Assembly: GCF_020150455.1 (NCBI RefSeq)
Contig: NZ_CP083740.1
Coordinates: 4,340,001-4,404,000 of the forward strand
Reading direction: 5' to 3'
From: Bremerella sp. TYQ1
GTDB lineage: Bacteria > Planctomycetota > Planctomycetia > Pirellulales > Pirellulaceae
DNA: 64,000 bases
Of this stretch, positions 8,316 to 16,781 are shown piece after piece; the first letter of the stretch is position 1; each line of letters starts with the position of its first letter. The notes beneath the pieces were generated by a model, which was not told the DNA's origin, ran no database searches, and saw only the letters and a list, made by a program, of their open reading frames with translations. Position numbers and translations under genes: made by a program.

Positions 8316-8431
8316 GTTGTGTTCCTCAAAAGGTTTTTTGTAAATGTTGTCAAATGTGTGATTGCAAATTTCGGATCGGATAGCCGAATTGTTATCACCA
8401 CTCCGCTATCACTCTTCCCGTCTTAAACGTT

Positions 8432-8635
8432 TTACAACGTGAGCACGCGGCATTTGAAGTTCTGTTGGGTTAAACGTTCGTACAATTTTTGTTGTTCCGA
8501 CTCGCTTTCGCAATCGATCAGCAAGTGGTATCGCACCGTTGGGGAAGTTGGTTCCCCTGATCGAACCAGCGCCGCTCGAGTTTCCTTGGTGATGCAGCGG
8601 TTATTCGTTTTCTTCGTTCGTTTCTTGGTCGTCAT
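8432..8635 (-). CDS. Small basic hypothetical protein
   Basis: A 67-aa protein with a Lys/Arg/Thr-rich N-terminus, then a compact segment (YHLLIDCESESEQQKLYERL) suggesting a small beta-alpha-beta fold. The ATG at 8635 overlaps the stop of the preceding gene by 4 bp, showing coupling. Unknown function; part of the small-gene string of the phage module. Confidence 0.62.
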   Translation of the reverse strand: MTTKKRTKKTNNRCITKETRAALVRSGEPTSPTVRYHLLIDCESESEQQKLYERLTQQNFKCRVLTL

Positions 8636-8847
8636 TCCGAATTTCCTTCGCGAATCGCTTCGATCCATAACAGCCGCAATTCAATTTGTTCGATCCGTTT
8701 TGCCGCGTCCAGATTTTGGGTGAGCGACGTTTCGATGCGCGACAATCGTCCTTGCACGCTGAAGGCCCACGGAATGGCGGCGGTCAGGATGCTGACGCCG
8801 GTTCCGACAAGTAGAGTTAACGCACCAAAGGCCAGTTCCGCACTCAT
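8632..8847 (-). CDS. Small membrane/coiled-coil protein, holin- or hemolysin-XhlA-like layout
   Basis: 71 aa: one N-terminal membrane helix (about residues 6-31) followed by a heptad-rich helix (LSRIETSLTQNLDAAKRIEQIE). Phage lysis accessory proteins often combine such parts, usually in the opposite order, so the assignment is tentative. It shares overlaps with both neighbours (TGATG at 8847 and ATGA at 8635), placing it in a tightly coupled run. Confidence 0.62.
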   Translation of the reverse strand: MSAELAFGALTLLVGTGVSILTAAIPWAFSVQGRLSRIETSLTQNLDAAKRIEQIELRLLWIEAIREGNSE

Positions 8848-9248
8848 CAGTTGGTCTCCTTCGGAGGAATGGGTTCGACTTGATTCACGTCGATCGGTCG
8901 GCCATCTTCGGCATAAAACGTGACGCGAAACTCGGTGCTTTCGGGATCGAGGGCGACCGTTTTTGGCGGTGGCTCTGACGCTTTGGGTGGGTCAATTGCC
9001 GCGGTTGCTGGTTCGTTCCAAAGAGCCGGCAGACCAAGTCCGATCCCTGTTCCACCTGCCAGCAAACCGCCTGCGAGGACCAACAGCGAAACGAGGTTGG
9101 GCCCATGGTTGGTCGTGGTTTGCGTGATGTTCACGTCATCATCCAGCGGCAGGTCGAGGGCTTTCCGCGTTGCCATTTCGCTGAGTCGTTGTTGCCGCTG
9201 GTGACTCTTCGTGAATGCCCCGTACAGTTGTTGTTTGTCGATGCTCAT
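8847..9248 (-). CDS. Phage-module membrane protein, proline-rich
   Basis: 133 aa: a polar N-terminus, one Gly/Leu-rich membrane helix (about residues 52-75), then a Pro/Glu-rich segment ending in a small beta-like stretch (TEFRVTFYAEDGRPIDV). ATG at 9248 follows GAGGAAA at good spacing. Its first ~110 bp overlap the end of the next gene upstream in another frame. Function unknown. Confidence 0.65.
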   Translation of the reverse strand: MSIDKQQLYGAFTKSHQRQQRLSEMATRKALDLPLDDDVNITQTTTNHGPNLVSLLVLAGGLLAGGTGIGLGLPALWNEPATAAIDPPKASEPPPKTVALDPESTEFRVTFYAEDGRPIDVNQVEPIPPKETN

Positions 9249-9489
9249 CGGCAGTTTCCTCGGAAGATGGTGTAACTTCGGGAAGCTCGTCGGTCTCAGG
9301 CAACTCGACTTCGTCCGGCTCAGATTCTTCTTCTTCGCTCGAATCTTCGTCGACTTTGGCTGCCGTTTTCCGCGCGATCAGGTCGGCCGATTCGGTCCAA
9401 CGATCCATGAGTTGCCGCCGATCTTTTTCGCCCCCCTGAACAATCCGCCAAGCAAGCGTCTCGGCCCAATCGGTGTCGGTGGTCGTCAT
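9139..9489 (-). CDS. Acidic hypothetical protein of the phage module
   Basis: About 116 aa: a short helical start (TDWAETLAWRIVQGGEKDRRQLMDRW) and a long Asp/Glu-rich, low-complexity tail. ATG at 9489 follows GAGG; an alternative ATG lies at 9516 inside a degenerate copy of the dispersed palindrome. The 3' 110 bp overlap the next gene. Function unknown. Confidence 0.55.
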   Translation of the reverse strand: MTTTDTDWAETLAWRIVQGGEKDRRQLMDRWTESADLIARKTAAKVDEDSSEEEESEPDEVELPETDELPEVTPSSEETADEHRQTTTVRGIHEESPAATTTQRNGNAESPRPAAG

Positions 9490-9641
9490 ACGTTTCGCCT
9501 CAGTAAGGTCCGACATGCGGACAGAAACGAAGTGGTCAATAGAAGATGTTATGCATTGCAAAATCATCTCGAGGAAATCCCGAGAGCGATGCAGCAGACC
9601 CGACGGGATGAAGCGGCATCCCGCCGGTTTCGCTGCGAAGT

Positions 9642-9869
9642 TTACGCGGTCGGTGGCGTTTGAACGCCGGCTCGGAAACCGGCCAGGTCGGTCGCGACAC
9701 CACTCTTGGCGACTTCCTTCGCCGCGGCCGCATCCAGCAAATCGGTGGCCGCCCACTTGTCCAAACTGACTCGCTGCTGCAAGTCCATGACATTGGTGTG
9801 GGCACGCGCCATGGCAGCCAAATTGGAGGCCTGTTCCCCCATCAACAACGTCTGCAAATCGATGGTCAT
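9642..9869 (-). CDS. Small helical protein of the phage module
   Basis: 75 aa, Ala/Leu-rich and predominantly helical, with no membrane segment or known motif. ATG at 9869 follows AGGAG. It lies between the trypsin-like protease gene and the acidic protein gene. Function unknown. Confidence 0.6.
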   Translation of the reverse strand: MTIDLQTLLMGEQASNLAAMARAHTNVMDLQQRVSLDKWAATDLLDAAAAKEVAKSGVATDLAGFRAGVQTPPTA

Positions 9870-9910
9870 GGTGAAAAACTCCTGAGAAAAAGGAAGGGAA
9901 GTTTGGGTTT

Positions 9911-9996
9911 AGTTGTCAATTTTCAATGTTCAGAAAGATCCGATCCCCTCTACCCTCAGGGGAGAGAGTTAGGGGTCTTCTTTCGGAATCGGATCG
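9911..9996. repeat. Heptad repeat followed by a CCCCTC/GAGGGG hairpin
   Basis: A degenerate heptad run (AGTTGTCAATTTTCAATGTTCAG, 9911-9933) is followed by an imperfect inverted repeat from GATCCGATCCCCTC (9937) to GGAATCGGATC (9996). The hairpin resembles those at 58636-58688 and 59589-59626, which lie between genes of the right-hand phage module. Confidence 0.6.
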
Positions 9997-10070
9997 AGCG
10001 TTACCTCTTGGGTGCCATGCCCACGAAGATGGGAATATGACATCCATTCGTTCAGGCTCTGACGGTCCGG

Positions 10071-11039
10071 TTACTTCCGCACCGGTTCCACTTTCACGCG
10101 GATACTTCCGGCGATTTGTTGGCGGACGAGTTGGGTCAGCCGCGTGAGATCGACGTCGGCAGGATTACCTGGCGGTCCTTGCGGGCCGCGTGGGCCTGGT
10201 TGGCATTGGATTGCCGCGAGCTGCTGCTTCAATTGGGCCAGTTCCTGCCGCAGTTTTTCGAGTTCCGACGAAGGTACCGCTGGCTGTGAAGGAGTGGCAA
10301 TTCCCGAGGAACTGGGGCCAGAAATGGTCGGTGGTCTTCGCGTAACAGGTCGACTCGGGGCCACATATCGAGGTGGCGAACAACCGCCGGCCGGGCACTG
10401 CCATTGCGTCAGAATTTGCCGGCATTGACCCACCTGCGTACCAACGACTGAACTGCCATCGGTGCCCCAAAGCACGCCGACAAGCTGACCATTTTCGCTG
10501 AGAATCGGCCCTCCTGAATCGCCGCCGCGAGCCGATCCGGTCAGCAGCATCGTGTCGGAAAGCTGCGTGGCGAGATACTTGTCGCGGCCGTAGCCGGTGA
10601 CTTGACCGACGTTGCCGAGTAGTTCTCCGGAGCGACCATAGCCGACCGATATGACGGTCGTTCCAGGGGATGGATAACTTTCGGCCAACGAGATTCCAGC
10701 GACATCATTCGGCGGCGCATCGAGCTTCAGCAAAGCCAGATCCCAAACGCGATGCTGCTTCAAAACGGTCGCGGTGGAAGCGGCTCCGCTGGGGAACGAA
10801 ACGACGACCCGCCCGATTTCGATCTGACCATTATGACTGTCGCGAAAGAGATGATCGCAAGTCAGCACGTAGCCATCGCCGAGGTAAGTGCCGCTGCCGC
10901 CGCCATAACCTCGATTGTCGATCTGGACAATTGCCGAACCGGCCGCCGGAGGGATGGGACTTTGAGCGGCTGCCACCTTTGCGAAGATGAGCAAGGTGGC
11001 GAGCGCGGAAAAAAGACGTAAAGCAAGCATGACAGACAC
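10071..11039 (-). CDS. Secreted trypsin-like serine protease with collagen-like tail
   Basis: 322 aa. A signal peptide (about residues 1-25, ending AAA-Q) is followed by an S1-type protease domain with His63 (TCDHLF), Asp100 (VWDLALL) and Ser175 (GGDSGGP). After that come a Pro/Ser-rich linker, a short coiled coil (LEKLRQELAQLKQQLA) and one collagen-like run (GPRGPQGPPGNP) before a beta-like C-terminus. The triad is intact, so it should be active outside the cytoplasm. ATG at 11039 follows GAGG. It is the most upstream gene of the minus-strand phage module. A coiled coil plus collagen motif is common in trimeric phage fibres, so virion association is possible, though a host exoprotease is equally so. 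Confidence 0.85.
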   Translation of the reverse strand: MSVMLALRLFSALATLLIFAKVAAAQSPIPPAAGSAIVQIDNRGYGGGSGTYLGDGYVLTCDHLFRDSHNGQIEIGRVVVSFPSGAASTATVLKQHRVWDLALLKLDAPPNDVAGISLAESYPSPGTTVISVGYGRSGELLGNVGQVTGYGRDKYLATQLSDTMLLTGSARGGDSGGPILSENGQLVGVLWGTDGSSVVGTQVGQCRQILTQWQCPAGGCSPPRYVAPSRPVTRRPPTISGPSSSGIATPSQPAVPSSELEKLRQELAQLKQQLAAIQCQPGPRGPQGPPGNPADVDLTRLTQLVRQQIAGSIRVKVEPVRK

Positions 11040-11137
11040 CTCGTTCGCAAGAAGGAAGAACCGATGCGAGTTTGATGTCTGTATTCTATACGAATGTACA
11101 GGTATTCGTCAAGAAGTATTTAAGACTATTGCACGTC

Positions 11138-12001
11138 TTACTTATAAAGGAATAACGGGCAATTGGCCGTTTCCAGCATTTGGTTGGTCGACGAACCGAA
11201 CAGTGTTTCCTTGAATCCGCCACGTCCGTAGGCCCCCAGAACGACCATTCGCGGGCTGAGTTCTTTGACTTTCTCGGCAAGCATTTCCACGACGCGACGT
11301 TCTTTCGGAACGTAGTGCAGCTGGGCGCTTAAACCGTGGAATTCGAGAAACTTAGCAGCTTCCGTCAAACGTGCTTGAGCCTTCGCTTCTTCACCGGAAA
11401 TGCTGACGACATGGATCTCGGTTTGCGGCCCGCGGATTTCCAAAAGCGTCCACATTTGCAGCGCATGTGCAGCCGGATTGCTACCGTCGTAAGCGATCAC
11501 AACGCGATGATTATCCGGCATCTGCTGAGGATAGACGACGACGGGTCGAGCGTTATCTACCAACAACTTACGTACCGTCGCACCGACGTCTTCGCTGGTC
11601 TCGTAATGGAAGTTTGTGTCCCGCCCGATCAGGATGACATCGTGACTTAACGCTTGCCGTTCGATCTGCTCGTACGGCAAGCCTTCGCTGCGAATGGCCG
11701 TGTGCGGAATGCCGACTTCATTACAGCGTGCTTCGAAGTACTGAAGGATCTCGTCGGTGCGTTCCTGGGCTTCTTTGATCAGCGTTTCATCGCGTTGTTT
11801 CTTGTACGCGCCGGCGCCGATCGGCAAGCTTGTCGGAGCTTTAATTCCAGGGATATCCACCACTGCAACACCGGACAAATGGATGGCGTCGATTCGGCCT
11901 TCGTTGCGTGCCGCGTACCGTTGGCAGAAGGAGATCGCCATTTCCAACGCGGTTTGACTAGAGGGAGAATTGTCGAGGGCGATTAGTGCGCTGCGGATCA
12001 T
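11138..12001 (-). CDS. Universal stress protein, tandem UspA domains
   Basis: 287 aa with two UspA-type domains. The first starts IRSALIALDNSPSSQTALE; the second starts HRVVIAYDGSNPAAHAL and ends with an ATP-binding type motif, GAYGRGGFKETLFGSSTNQML. Such cytoplasmic proteins bind ATP and support stress survival. ATG at 12001 follows GGAAGGA; an in-frame upstream start is less likely. It is separated from the phage module by about 100 bp and appears to be a monocistronic host gene. Confidence 0.9.
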   Translation of the reverse strand: MIRSALIALDNSPSSQTALEMAISFCQRYAARNEGRIDAIHLSGVAVVDIPGIKAPTSLPIGAGAYKKQRDETLIKEAQERTDEILQYFEARCNEVGIPHTAIRSEGLPYEQIERQALSHDVILIGRDTNFHYETSEDVGATVRKLLVDNARPVVVYPQQMPDNHRVVIAYDGSNPAAHALQMWTLLEIRGPQTEIHVVSISGEEAKAQARLTEAAKFLEFHGLSAQLHYVPKERRVVEMLAEKVKELSPRMVVLGAYGRGGFKETLFGSSTNQMLETANCPLFLYK

Positions 12002-12174
12002 GATTCTGTTTCCTTCCTCAAAGGCCAATTCGGACCGATATAAAGCCGCGAAAGGAGTCGTTGTTTCCTACCAACCAAAAGACCTCCGCCGCCTATATTT
12101 ATTGTAGCATTCCAGTGACCGTTCCGGGATGGCTGCGGGGCCGATTTCGACAGATCGTTTCCCATCCCGATGGC

Positions 12175-12687
12175 TTAGCCGGCGGCGATGCCACGGACCA
12201 ATTCCGGGTCGCCCCCTTGGATTAAGAAGAACATCACCGTAATGCCAACGGTCACGGAAAGCCACATCGCTCCGAGGGCGACGAGCGTGAACATGCCACT
12301 GTCGATGCCGGGAAGCAACGTACTTTTTTCGGGACGCAGCGGGTCGTAAAACACCGTCAAATGAGGCATTTGTTTCAGCGATTCCTGCAACAGGCGATGC
12401 TCTTCTCGTTCGCTGGTCGGCCCATAACTAAAAGCAATCGTGTTGCCCTGCTGCGGCCGGCCGCCGGCATCGTACTCGTATGTTGCTATCACTTCGTAGA
12501 CGGTTCGTCGCGATTTGCTGCTCTTTTGCACGCTTTCTTCCACGATGGCGTCGGTAAGTCGACCGGACGTTTTCTCCCAAGATCGACTACGCCAACCGAC
12601 GTATAAATCTCGCAATCCAAAGCCAACAATGACCAGGCCAATCAGATTGAATCCGCCCATCATCAGCGCTGCAATTATCTCTTTCAT
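12175..12687 (-). CDS. DUF3592-family membrane protein
   Basis: 170 aa: an N-terminal membrane helix, a central extracytoplasmic domain of DUF3592 type (TYEYDAGGRPQQGNTIAFSYG and VFYDPLRPEKSTL are the hallmark strands), then a second hydrophobic helix. The function of this family is unknown. It is followed closely by, and homologous to, the next gene upstream, so the pair is a tandem duplication. Confidence 0.8.
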   Translation of the reverse strand: MKEIIAALMMGGFNLIGLVIVGFGLRDLYVGWRSRSWEKTSGRLTDAIVEESVQKSSKSRRTVYEVIATYEYDAGGRPQQGNTIAFSYGPTSEREEHRLLQESLKQMPHLTVFYDPLRPEKSTLLPGIDSGMFTLVALGAMWLSVTVGITVMFFLIQGGDPELVRGIAAG

Positions 12688-12704
12688 CGTCGTTTCCTTT
12701 CCAG

Positions 12705-13229
12705 CTATCGGACAGCGCTAAATGAATGGTGATTGAGTCGAGCCAGGCGGCTGGGAAGTTCTTTCACCGGGCTTTGCAGAAAGATCAATGAGAACAGCCC
12801 GCCACAAAATCCGAGCCAGGCACCACCGAACACAATCGGCAAATAGGCACTGCGATAAATGCCAACCGCAAGCGTACTTTCGCGAGGATCGGACGGGTTG
12901 TAGTACACGCGAACGTATTCAGACTTGTTCAGCTTTTTATGCAACCAGGAGTGCATGCTTTTGTTGTTGGTGCCGTTGTAGCCGTAGGCAATTCGATTGC
13001 CCTCGAAAGTTTGTCCGTCGACGTTGTACGCGTAGCGAACGTCGCACTTCCAAGTCGTTTTATGGTCGCTGGTGTGCGAGTTGAGCTTGCATTCGACGAC
13101 GTTCCCCTGCACCGCAGGCCATTCGGTTGTCTGACTTGCTTGAACCAATTGCAAGATGCCGTATCCCAGAAACCCGACCCCAAAGCCAATGAAGATCAGC
13201 ACGAACAGAATGGGAAACAGTTTGGACAT
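12705..13229 (-). CDS. DUF3592-family membrane protein (paralogue)
   Basis: About 174 aa with the same plan as its neighbour: membrane helix (about residues 3-28), DUF3592 core (VRYAYNVDGQTFEGNRIAYGYNG and VYYNPSDPRESTL), then a C-terminal helix. ATG at 13229 fits the start of the first helix; the longer frame adds a polar stretch without support. The 17-bp gap to its paralogue suggests one transcript. Confidence 0.8.
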   Translation of the reverse strand: MSKLFPILFVLIFIGFGVGFLGYGILQLVQASQTTEWPAVQGNVVECKLNSHTSDHKTTWKCDVRYAYNVDGQTFEGNRIAYGYNGTNNKSMHSWLHKKLNKSEYVRVYYNPSDPRESTLAVGIYRSAYLPIVFGGAWLGFCGGLFSLIFLQSPVKELPSRLARLNHHSFSAVR

Positions 13230-13563
13230 GGGTCTCTCAAAAGAACACGTATCGAACAAAGCATTGCGGCGCCTCACTTCCTAAAGTTCGATCACGATGC
13301 GCAAATGTTGCCTAAATTTCGAAGTTCAGCCGACATTCCCCAGACGAGTGCTATCAGATGATTCCGATTGTAGGGGAAACATGGCCGATCCCCTCGTGTG
13401 AGGAGGTCGTGGTCTCAGTTCAGCAAGAAAGAAGGGATACAGGGCTCTCCGACACGAAATTCATGTCACCTACCCCATCGCATCGTGTCTCCAAGGGGCG
13501 TCGGGCAATTTCCCCAAAGTTGTCAGCGACCGCGCTTCCCCCATTCATGCACGTGAGGTTTTG
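13230..13563. other. Intergenic region
   Basis: 334 bp between the DUF3592 pair and a 33-codon ORF. One open frame is present, but its composition and lack of a ribosome site argue against coding. No repeat or clear promoter is seen. Confidence 0.4.
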
Positions 13564-13665
13564 ATGATGATCGTAACTACCCTTTCTGCCGGAGCTTGTC
13601 TTTTTTACGCGTTAACGTCCATTGGAATGACGGCCTATTGGGCATGGCGGGTCTGGGGAAAATGA
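13564..13665 (+). CDS. Putative 33-aa single-helix membrane peptide
   Basis: ATG ATG at 13564, preceded by GTGAGG at workable spacing, opens a 33-codon frame. Its product is almost wholly one hydrophobic helix (LSAGACLFYALTSIGMTAYWAW) with a basic C-terminus. A strong hairpin terminator lies about 40 bp downstream, which favours a real small gene. No homologue is recognised. Confidence 0.45.
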   Translation: MMIVTTLSAGACLFYALTSIGMTAYWAWRVWGK

Positions 13666-13707
13666 CGACCCTGATTCGACCGAGCATAGAGGTCAAGAAA
13701 TGATAAA

Positions 13708-13728
13708 GGGCGACCGCTTTTGTCGCCC
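13708..13728 (+). terminator. Hairpin terminator after the 33-aa ORF
   Basis: GGGCGAC (13708-13714), 7-nt loop, GTCGCCC (13722-13728), followed by a T-containing stretch (CTCGTTGTTGGTTTT). It could act on both strands because the 66-aa gene converges on it. Confidence 0.55.
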
Positions 13729-13762
13729 TCGTTGTTGGTTTTCTGTCGAGACTGTCGGCCTG

Positions 13763-13963
13763 CTAGTACATCGACCGCTGTAGTGTCGCGAGCTGTTCTC
13801 GATGTCGTGATTCGCACTCGCGCATCTGCTGGTCGATTGCTGCTTCTTCCTCGGCAGAACGAGCGTGCGCGAGAGCTTCTTTTAAACGCTGCATTTCAAG
13901 TTCAAATGCCTCGTTCGCGGCGGCTATCGCAGGATTTCGACCGAGTTCGGGAAGACCGTTCAT
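13763..13963 (-). CDS. Small coiled-coil protein
   Basis: 66 aa, nearly all charged helix with heptads (FELEMQRLKEALAHARSAEE). ATG at 13963 follows AAGGAG at ideal spacing. Function unknown; it stands alone between a small membrane ORF and a divergent large gene. Confidence 0.68.
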   Translation of the reverse strand: MNGLPELGRNPAIAAANEAFELEMQRLKEALAHARSAEEEAAIDQQMRECESRHREQLATLQRSMY

Positions 13964-14199
13964 GACGTGTCTCCTTATTCAGAAATAGGACGAATAAGAG
14001 CTCTATATTCTGGTTTAATCCATGACTTCGTTTTCCGCAAAGCCCCTTCTTCCGGATTGCTCGATATCGCGAGCAAAAGGTAGAAAGTTACCGGAAAATT
14101 ACTCGCCCGAATTGCAGATTTCCTTTACATTCAGGCGCAACACCCACGCTTCCCCGCAATTCTTATCGACCCCCATCTTGTCCTGATGGAACTCGCCCC

Positions 14200-15975
14200 A
14201 TGAGTGCCTTTCTGATCTTGCTTTCCCTGCAAGCAATTGCCTGGGGAATCGTTGGCTTTGGGGTCGCGACGTTTTGCCTTCGACTGCGTTGGAATTTGGT
14301 GGGCGGCGTCCTCCTGATTTCTCTGGGTTATTGTCTTCCCATGGCGGTTGGGCAAATCGCGTTAGCTCTTAGTGGCAACCATGCCCGCATGCGACTCTTG
14401 GACGCGATTTGGGTTATTGGCATGATCGAGTTTTCGTACGAAGTAATGCTCTTGGCTTCGTGCGCAGGATTTTTGCTAGGGGCTCTCGTGGGAACCACCG
14501 CAGGTCTGTGGCCAACACGCGACAACGAGGGAAACCGCTGCCGAGGAGCGCTGCAGTGGACGCCATGGAAGTTGGTCGTCGCTGGTCCTGTGGCACTGCT
14601 TATGGCATGGACATTGTTCTTTCTGGCAGATGTTCGCGCGAAGTCTCGCTTGGCTGAAATTCGTACGAAGCACCAAGCGATTCTTGACGTTCAAGAAGAT
14701 GTCGCTCCCAGACTTCAAAACGACGCCGCGATGGTGCATGACGCATTGATGTTGGCAATCATGGAAGATCAACAGCCAGACTGGGTACTTGCCGGCTATC
14801 GACAACGCGCCGCCGAGAGAAAACAACATGTTGCCGTTTCGTTCTACGACTACGAACTGCTCAACTTATTGGCCGCTAACTACCGAGAAGCTCAGACTGG
14901 GCGAGACTTTGTGACGCGTCATGAAGAGCCATTTTTGAAGCTGCGGCGGAGTGTGCTCGACGATGGTCTTGAGTATCGCCACTGGGATGTTCAAGTGGCG
15001 CGCTTCGCTGCGCTACATGCGATCGTGCAAGTTGAACAGAACGATCTCGATTCGGCGCTGCAAGACTTGAAACTGTTACGCATCATGGCCATGCAGTCGA
15101 TCGACAAGCGAATTGAAGATTCATTTGTCTTCGTCGAGATGGAGGACTATCGCAAACTCGTTTTTCAAGCCGTTCTGGCAACACAGAGTCCTGTGCCGCC
15201 GGCATTCTACGAAGAGATTCTGAAAGACATCGGTGACTTTGGTCCCAGTTTTCGTCGTGGGTTGAAGCGGCAACTCAGTAAGAAGACCGTCGAGATGATT
15301 GATCGACTTCTGAACGAAGGGAGCCAAGCCGAGTTTCGATTTCAATCGTGGTTTCAACAAGCGGCCGAGCGAATCATTTATCAAGAGCATATTCCCCGTT
15401 CGCTGCCCCGGATTGAAAACCAAATCAACCAGGCGTTTCTGCCGAGTGCGGATCCAATTCGTGCGAACCTGCAAGCAAGCTTTCCATCGATGTGGGATTT
15501 GAATGAAGCGTGGATGATCCGCTCAGGTTTTTCATCGTATGCTTATTCGGCGTTTGACTACCGAGCCCGCTATTACACCCGGGAAGAACTGATCAAAGCG
15601 GTTCGTGTTCTTGAACAGCAGCGTGACGAGAAAGGACGCTTTCTTACGCAACAAGAGTTTCTTTCAGCGACGACATCCCAAGACTTCAATCCGGCGGCAT
15701 CGATCCTTTACGTGACGCTTCACGACATGGAATCGGGACAAGCCGAAGGTGCCGTCGTGTACGGGAAAAAACATCACTTGGTGTCGGATGGACTTGGCTT
15801 TTATCTCGGCAAATCGATCTTGCCGATCATCCAGTCGACGGCACCAACGTATCGCGTTCGACCCCAGTCATCGATGACTGCCTGGGAACTAAAGCACGTG
15901 AAGAACAACCCGCTCCGACTGTACATTCCGCACCCGAAAGCTAGCACGACCGATCCGGGCCAATCGATGGATTAA
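14200..15975 (+). CDS. Large hypothetical membrane protein
   Basis: 591 aa. Three or four hydrophobic helices occupy about residues 1-150 (LLSLQAIAWGIVGFGVATF, LVGGVLLISLGYCLPMAV, LLASCAGFLLGALVGTTAG, LVVAGPVALLMAWTLFFLA). A long soluble, mainly helical domain of about 440 residues follows, with no motif I recognise. It appears to be a single gene with no operon partners; no family assignment is offered. Confidence 0.8.
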   Translation: MSAFLILLSLQAIAWGIVGFGVATFCLRLRWNLVGGVLLISLGYCLPMAVGQIALALSGNHARMRLLDAIWVIGMIEFSYEVMLLASCAGFLLGALVGTTAGLWPTRDNEGNRCRGALQWTPWKLVVAGPVALLMAWTLFFLADVRAKSRLAEIRTKHQAILDVQEDVAPRLQNDAAMVHDALMLAIMEDQQPDWVLAGYRQRAAERKQHVAVSFYDYELLNLLAANYREAQTGRDFVTRHEEPFLKLRRSVLDDGLEYRHWDVQVARFAALHAIVQVEQNDLDSALQDLKLLRIMAMQSIDKRIEDSFVFVEMEDYRKLVFQAVLATQSPVPPAFYEEILKDIGDFGPSFRRGLKRQLSKKTVEMIDRLLNEGSQAEFRFQSWFQQAAERIIYQEHIPRSLPRIENQINQAFLPSADPIRANLQASFPSMWDLNEAWMIRSGFSSYAYSAFDYRARYYTREELIKAVRVLEQQRDEKGRFLTQQEFLSATTSQDFNPAASILYVTLHDMESGQAEGAVVYGKKHHLVSDGLGFYLGKSILPIIQSTAPTYRVRPQSSMTAWELKHVKNNPLRLYIPHPKASTTDPGQSMD

Positions 15976-16091
15976 AAATCGCATCGAACTCTCTCGAACT
16001 GTTTGATTCTTCACACGTATGGAGCGTTCAAGGATTCGCTGCACCGTTTCCATAACGTCTGTAAGAAACAGCGTGAAGGAGAAGAGATTCT

Positions 16092-16610
16092 GTGAGAAAG
16101 ATCGTCTATTTTGTCACGGCCAGCTTGGATGGATACATCGCTCGGCCCAACGGAGCCATCGACTGGCTGATACAAGCTGAAGGAGATGAAGACTTCGGGT
16201 TCTCTGAGTTCGTCCGTTCGATCGACACCGTCGTCCAAGGCCGCAAGACATACGAACATGTGCTGGAGTTGGGCCCTTATCCCTACGCCGAGCAGAAGAA
16301 CTTTGTTTTTTCCCGCAAGATGCTGCAATGCCAGCATGCCGAAGTGGTCCGGCAACCGGTCGCTGATTTCGTACGGTGGATTCATACTCAGCCAGGCAAA
16401 GATGTGTGGCTAGTCGGCGGCGGGCAGCTTGCCGCATCGTTTCTTCACGTCGGTGCGATCGACGAGTTGAAAGTATTCATACAACCGATCCTTCTCGGCG
16501 AAGGCCTTCCCTTGGTAACGCATATTGGCCGAGATACACGTTTGAAAGTGAAGAACTCGCATACGTTCCGTCAAGGATTGGTGCAAATTGACTACGAAGT
16601 GCTGCGCTAA
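16092..16610 (+). CDS. Dihydrofolate-reductase-like protein (RibD C-terminal fold)
   Basis: 172 aa with the RibD_C/DHFR-type Rossmann fold: RKIVYFVTASLDGYIA at the start, a VVQGRKTYE nucleotide-loop region and the VWLVGGGQLAASFL dinucleotide-binding motif. Such proteins are NADPH-dependent reductases of uncertain substrate and are usually not the housekeeping DHFR. The GTG start at 16092 follows AAGGAG. Monocistronic. Confidence 0.87.
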   Translation: MRKIVYFVTASLDGYIARPNGAIDWLIQAEGDEDFGFSEFVRSIDTVVQGRKTYEHVLELGPYPYAEQKNFVFSRKMLQCQHAEVVRQPVADFVRWIHTQPGKDVWLVGGGQLAASFLHVGAIDELKVFIQPILLGEGLPLVTHIGRDTRLKVKNSHTFRQGLVQIDYEVLR

Positions 16611-16781
16611 ACCTGCCAACGCTACCGTTACAACTTAACGCGTTGACCTGCCTTAATCCCTCCAACGAATAACATTCGCTGTTTCCGTTATCCTTTTGCT
16701 GCCGAACGTTCTATTACAGTGCTTGGGCGGATTGTTCCCGTTAAACGGAATGCAGGCACTGCTATTAGAGAGGGACATCGG

